Origin: CAZJCK01 sp964544635
GTDB lineage: Bacteria; Zixibacteria; MSB-5A5; GN15; FEB-12
DNA: 17,574 bases
Reading direction: 5' to 3'
Assembly (NCBI GenBank): GCA_964544635.1
Contig: CAZJCK010000065.1
Location: forward strand, 1 to 17,574
Both the position numbers and the translations under genes were made by a program. Positions 14,853 through 17,574 of the stretch are shown here, in pieces. Within the stretch, counting starts at the first letter, position 1; each line of letters opens with the position of its first letter. The notes under the pieces were generated by a model. That model was not told the origin of the DNA. It made no database searches and saw only the letters and a program-made list of their open reading frames with translations.

Positions 14853-15622
14853 TCGGTTATTCCTTCCTCGTATCCAACCGCCACCAGGTACAAGCCGGCG
14901 GCAGGCGCTTTAAACGGAACTCTTTGCTGTGTAGGAGTTTCCACTATATCTCGAAAGTCCGCCAAAGTCAAGTTCAGCACATTGTCATCGGGGGTACAGG
15001 TGGCAACATTCACCATGGCGCCGACGAGGCAGCGCACCATGTTGTGCAGGAAGCGGTTGCCGCGGATCTCGAAAACCCAAAGCGGGCCGATCTGCCTCCA
15101 GGCAGCGGAATAGATAGTGCAGCGATTGTCCGGCTTACGCGAAGCGGTCACACAGAACGGCGCAAAATCGTGCTCGCCGACAATAATTTCGGCGGCCTCT
15201 TTGAGGCGCGACAGGTCCAGTTCATCCGGCAGCTCCCAGCGCTGATGCCGGTAGATCGCCGATTTCCGGTTCGACAACAGGTAACGGTACCGTTTCCACC
15301 GCGCCGATTTGCGGGCGTGGAAGCGGTCGGCCGCCTGAATGGAGTGCTGAACACGAATGTCGTCGGGCAGGTAGTAGTTGAGGGCCGGGGCAAAACGGGC
15401 AGCCTCGAGATCGTGTTCGATCTCAAAGCTGCCAACCTGGCCAAGGGCGTGGACACCGGCATCGGTGCGACCGGCGCCGTGGACGGTGACACGTTCACCG
15501 GTAACCCGGAAGACCGCCGCGTTGAGCGCCTGCTGGATCGACGGCTGGTCTTTCTGGATCTGCCAGCCGGCATAGTTGGTGCCGTCGTATTCGATGATGA
15601 GCCTGATGATTCGTTTGGCCAT
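14849..15622 (-). CDS. truA: tRNA pseudouridine(38-40) synthase
   Basis: This 257-residue protein has the TruA fold and length. The catalytic aspartate is D54 in GAGRTDAGVHA. Other family blocks are EYDGTNYAGWQ near 11-21, RFHARKSA, YRYLL, and GNRFLHNMVRCLVGAM. It changes uridines 38-40 of the tRNA anticodon stem to pseudouridine. Eight bases separate it from ecfT upstream, and its stop overlaps tal as ATGA. The ecfT-truA pairing is seen in many bacteria, mainly Firmicutes. Confidence 0.96.
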   Translation of the reverse strand: MAKRIIRLIIEYDGTNYAGWQIQKDQPSIQQALNAAVFRVTGERVTVHGAGRTDAGVHALGQVGSFEIEHDLEAARFAPALNYYLPDDIRVQHSIQAADRFHARKSARWKRYRYLLSNRKSAIYRHQRWELPDELDLSRLKEAAEIIVGEHDFAPFCVTASRKPDNRCTIYSAAWRQIGPLWVFEIRGNRFLHNMVRCLVGAMVNVATCTPDDNVLNLTLADFRDIVETPTQQRVPFKAPAAGLYLVAVGYEEGITE

Positions 15623-15630
15623 ACCCGTGC

Positions 15631-16434
15631 CTACCCGGTGATTGCGAACAGGACGATCATGAAGAGAGTGGCGGTTGACGCGAAGACGATCTCGCGAGCG
15701 GCGAAGGTTGAGGTGCTGTAATAGGTCCGCTCCTCTTTCTTGCCGTAGCCGCGCAGCTCGATCGATTCAGCCAGTTGATCGGCGCGATTAATCGCAGCGA
15801 CAAAGACCGGGATGATGACTGCCGATGTTTTCTTGACGCGCTGGATGAGCGGGCCGGAGAAATCGGCGCCGCGGGTCATCTGGGCGTAGCGAATGACAGT
15901 GAACTCTTCGTAGAGCACCGGTATGAAACGGATGGCCATGAAAAGGATGAGACCCAGGTCGTTCACCGGTATCCGGAAGCGGCGGAGCGGCTGCAGGAGG
16001 CGGGCGAAGGAGTCGGCGAGGTCGGAGGGTGAGTTGGTCAGGGTAATCAGAAAGGCAATACTGAGAAACAACACCAGTCGCAGCGAAAAGAAAGCGGCGG
16101 CGGTGGCGGCCTGCCGCGTGATTGACCAGCCGAGCAGGTTGACCAGCTCCTCCCCCCCGTGGCCGGTAAAAATCAGGTGATAAAGAGCGGTAAGGCCGAC
16201 CAGCCAGAAGATCGGCTGAAAGCTGTGGCCGATCGTTTTGACCGTGACGCCGGAGGCAACCAGTGCCCCGACCACCAGTACGATGCTGATGACGTAAAAC
16301 CAGGCAGAGTCGGCGAACAAGGCAAGAATCAGCGTGGCCAGCACCGGGATCAGTTTCGCGCGGGCGTCGAGACGGTGCAGGTAACTGTCGAGCGGACGGT
16401 ATTGTCCGAGAAGGATCGGCCCGGAGGATACCAT
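15631..16434 (-). CDS. ecfT: Energy-coupling factor transporter transmembrane subunit EcfT
   Basis: At 267 residues this is a normal EcfT. The N-terminus LGQYRPLDSYLHRLDARAKL is typical, and about five membrane helices follow. The two coupling helices carry the family's Arg-Gly motifs: T187-R188-G189-A190 and L227-R228-G229-Y230. EcfT links the two EcfA ATPases to a substrate-binding S subunit for uptake of vitamins or metals. No ecfA or S-component gene is in the window; upstream lies feoB. It may serve a shared ECF module encoded elsewhere. The ATG 16434 start lacks a clear ribosome site. A 73-base gap separates it from the FeoB-associated gene. Confidence 0.93.
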   Translation of the reverse strand: MVSSGPILLGQYRPLDSYLHRLDARAKLIPVLATLILALFADSAWFYVISIVLVVGALVASGVTVKTIGHSFQPIFWLVGLTALYHLIFTGHGGEELVNLLGWSITRQAATAAAFFSLRLVLFLSIAFLITLTNSPSDLADSFARLLQPLRRFRIPVNDLGLILFMAIRFIPVLYEEFTVIRYAQMTRGADFSGPLIQRVKKTSAVIIPVFVAAINRADQLAESIELRGYGKKEERTYYSTSTFAAREIVFASTATLFMIVLFAITG

Positions 16435-16507
16435 GGCTCAGGCGCAGTTGTGGGATGGTCGGCGGTTTGCGTTCACGCAGGAATATACGACGGGCCAGGG
16501 CGGCTGG

Positions 16508-16696
16508 TCAACGGTCGGCGGTGGACGGTCGACGTGGCGGCCCCTGCTGCGGCCGCGGTTCGGTTACCGCCTTGTACGCGGGACATGACGGGCAACCGGC
16601 CTTCTGTCGGCGCTTGCGCCGCCAGCGCCAGAGCAGAAAACTGACGGCGGCAACAAGGGCCAGTCCGATAATTATATTTTGAAGCAGAATATCCAT
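16508..16696 (-). CDS. FeoB-associated Cys-rich membrane protein
   Basis: This 62-residue protein has one membrane helix (about 6-24), an Arg/Lys-rich stop (RWRRKRRQK) and then a CPSC pair (C35, C38), ending in a Pro/Arg-rich tail. This is the shape of the small FeoB-associated family that follows feoB in many genomes. ATG 16696 overlaps the feoB stop as TAATG, giving translational coupling; an ATG two codons earlier (16702) is also possible. The cytosolic cysteines may handle the iron delivered by FeoB, but that is inference. Confidence 0.8.
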   Translation of the reverse strand: MDILLQNIIIGLALVAAVSFLLWRWRRKRRQKAGCPSCPAYKAVTEPRPQQGPPRRPSTADR

Positions 16697-17574
16697 TACC
16701 ATCCCATCCAGTTAAATGTCTGGTAGGTTGCAAAGGCCAGGACATACGCCAGGCCGGTCATATATGCGAAGGTGCCGATGGCGTACTTCCAGCTGGCTGT
16801 TTCCTGGCGGATCGTGACCACGGTTGCGCCGCACTGACAGCACAAGGCAAAGAAGACCATAATCGAAAGCGCCACCGCCGGGGTGAAGACTGGCTGCCCG
16901 GCCTTCTCACCACTCTCCCAGGTGGCGCGACGCATCTTGTCGATCAGTGAGGGCGACTCTTCATCGACCTCCGAACCAAGGTTGTACACGGTGCCGATCA
17001 CGGCGATAATAACTTCGCGGGCGGGAAAAGAAGCAATGACCGCCATGGTGATCTTCCAGTCCCAGCCGAGCGGTCTGAAATACGGCTCGATCGACTGCCC
17101 GATGCGGGCAAAGAACGAGTTTCGCAGGTGGGCGCCGGCGGCAAAGTTGGTCAGGCTGTCGAGACTGTTTTCGTACCTGATATCGAGCAGGCGCAGATTG
17201 GCGACGGCAGTGACGGCCGCCTGATGACCGGGATACTGTTCGGCCAGTTGCGCCGCCTGCGCCTGAATGGCCTCTTCGCTGTCCAGCACGTTGATCTGGT
17301 CGCGAAGATCGGTTACGACCGCCGCGCCTTCTTGTCCCTCCGACAGCGCCGGGCCGAGTCGGGCGAGGGTTTCGGCGCGCTCCTGCGTGTACTCAGCAGT
17401 GACCAGGGCCTCGGTAGTCTCCACCGCCTGCTCAATCTCAGACGAGTGCGGGTAGTAGGAGAGGGCCCAGATGATGACGGTGATGGCGAAAATCACGGTA
17501 CCGGCGCGCACGATAAACGACCTGGCGCGGTTGAGGACACGGATGCCGATAGAGCGCAGGGTGGGCAGCTTGTA
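16696..17574 (-). CDS. feoB: Ferrous iron transport protein FeoB, C-terminal part (partial at window edge)
   Basis: The frame runs off the right edge; the first visible residues are YKLPTLRSIGIRVLNRARSF, exactly the FeoB region that precedes a membrane helix. About 290 residues of the membrane domain are visible, including FPAREVIIAVIGTVYNLG (gate motif), TPAVALSIMVFFALCCQCGATV and the last helices ending in TYQTFNWMGW. The N-terminal GTPase domain lies outside the window. FeoB moves Fe(II) across the inner membrane. Between the helix ending in YYP and LRNSFFARIG there is an insert of about 105 residues rich in Ala, Glu and Gln, longer than I recall for most FeoB. It heads the run of minus-strand genes. 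Confidence 0.95.
   Translation of the reverse strand, partial: YKLPTLRSIGIRVLNRARSFIVRAGTVIFAITVIIWALSYYPHSSEIEQAVETTEALVTAEYTQERAETLARLGPALSEGQEGAAVVTDLRDQINVLDSEEAIQAQAAQLAEQYPGHQAAVTAVANLRLLDIRYENSLDSLTNFAAGAHLRNSFFARIGQSIEPYFRPLGWDWKITMAVIASFPAREVIIAVIGTVYNLGSEVDEESPSLIDKMRRATWESGEKAGQPVFTPAVALSIMVFFALCCQCGATVVTIRQETASWKYAIGTFAYMTGLAYVLAFATYQTFNWMGW

Noticed and set aside
16159..16644. A plus-strand frame opposite ecfT and the FeoB-associated gene
   Set aside because: It is antisense to two supported genes and has no recognisable domain.
1..17574. CRISPR arrays, tRNA or rRNA genes, insertion sequences, phage or defence genes
   Set aside because: No regular repeat-spacer pattern, cloverleaf sequence, transposase motif or phage protein was seen. 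The gene content is housekeeping, signalling and envelope.

Overview
The window looks like a chromosomal segment of a free-living, GC-rich (about 57-60% by eye), Gram-negative-type bacterium from a poorly sampled deep lineage. Supporting signs are phosphatidylethanolamine synthesis genes, TatA, a lipoprotein with PKD repeats, a DUF4321 protein, Hanks-type kinase signalling and an SPFH/zinc-ribbon protein. My best guess is the FCB-like candidate phyla such as Zixibacteria, but this is an impression from gene content and style, not a test. I see no insertion sequence, phage gene, CRISPR array, tRNA or rRNA.

Layout. (A) 1-29 may hold the last codons of a plus-strand gene. (B) 63-2631, minus strand: a two-gene unit with an SPFH-domain protein carrying three C-terminal zinc ribbons, then a 485-residue protein with two zinc ribbons. 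They recall the Bacillus YdjI/YdjG-type membrane-associated proteins. (C) 2797-4170, plus strand: a secreted lipoprotein made of five PKD repeats. (D) 4248-5210, minus strand: etfA, the electron-transfer flavoprotein alpha subunit, with no etfB beside it. Regions C and D converge on a strong bidirectional terminator. (E) 5491-9398, plus strand: a three-gene signalling operon (double FHA protein, calcineurin-like phosphoesterase, CHASE2-sensor Ser/Thr kinase), closed by an 18-bp terminator hairpin shared with region F. (F) 9480-17574, minus strand: a very compact 13-gene run, in transcription order feoB (5' end outside the window), a FeoB-associated Cys protein, ecfT, truA, a transaldolase, purB, psd, pssA, purS, purQ, a DUF4321 gene, tatA and an unrecognised 151-residue gene. 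Five of its junctions are 4-nt ATGA/GTGA overlaps.

How the genes work together. Region F joins Fe(II) uptake, an ECF-type transporter subunit, tRNA modification, sugar-phosphate metabolism, three purine enzymes or subunits, both steps from CDP-diacylglycerol to phosphatidylethanolamine, and the Tat pore subunit. It reads as a growth and housekeeping transcription unit. Region E could form a closed phospho-signalling circuit: a periplasmic CHASE2 sensor drives a cytoplasmic Thr/Ser kinase, and the FHA protein could read its phosphothreonine marks. The phosphoesterase's role is open. Region B looks like a membrane-surface scaffold or stress module. None of this is proven to be a new system. The strongest candidates for something little described are regions B and E and the terminal orphan gene of region F.
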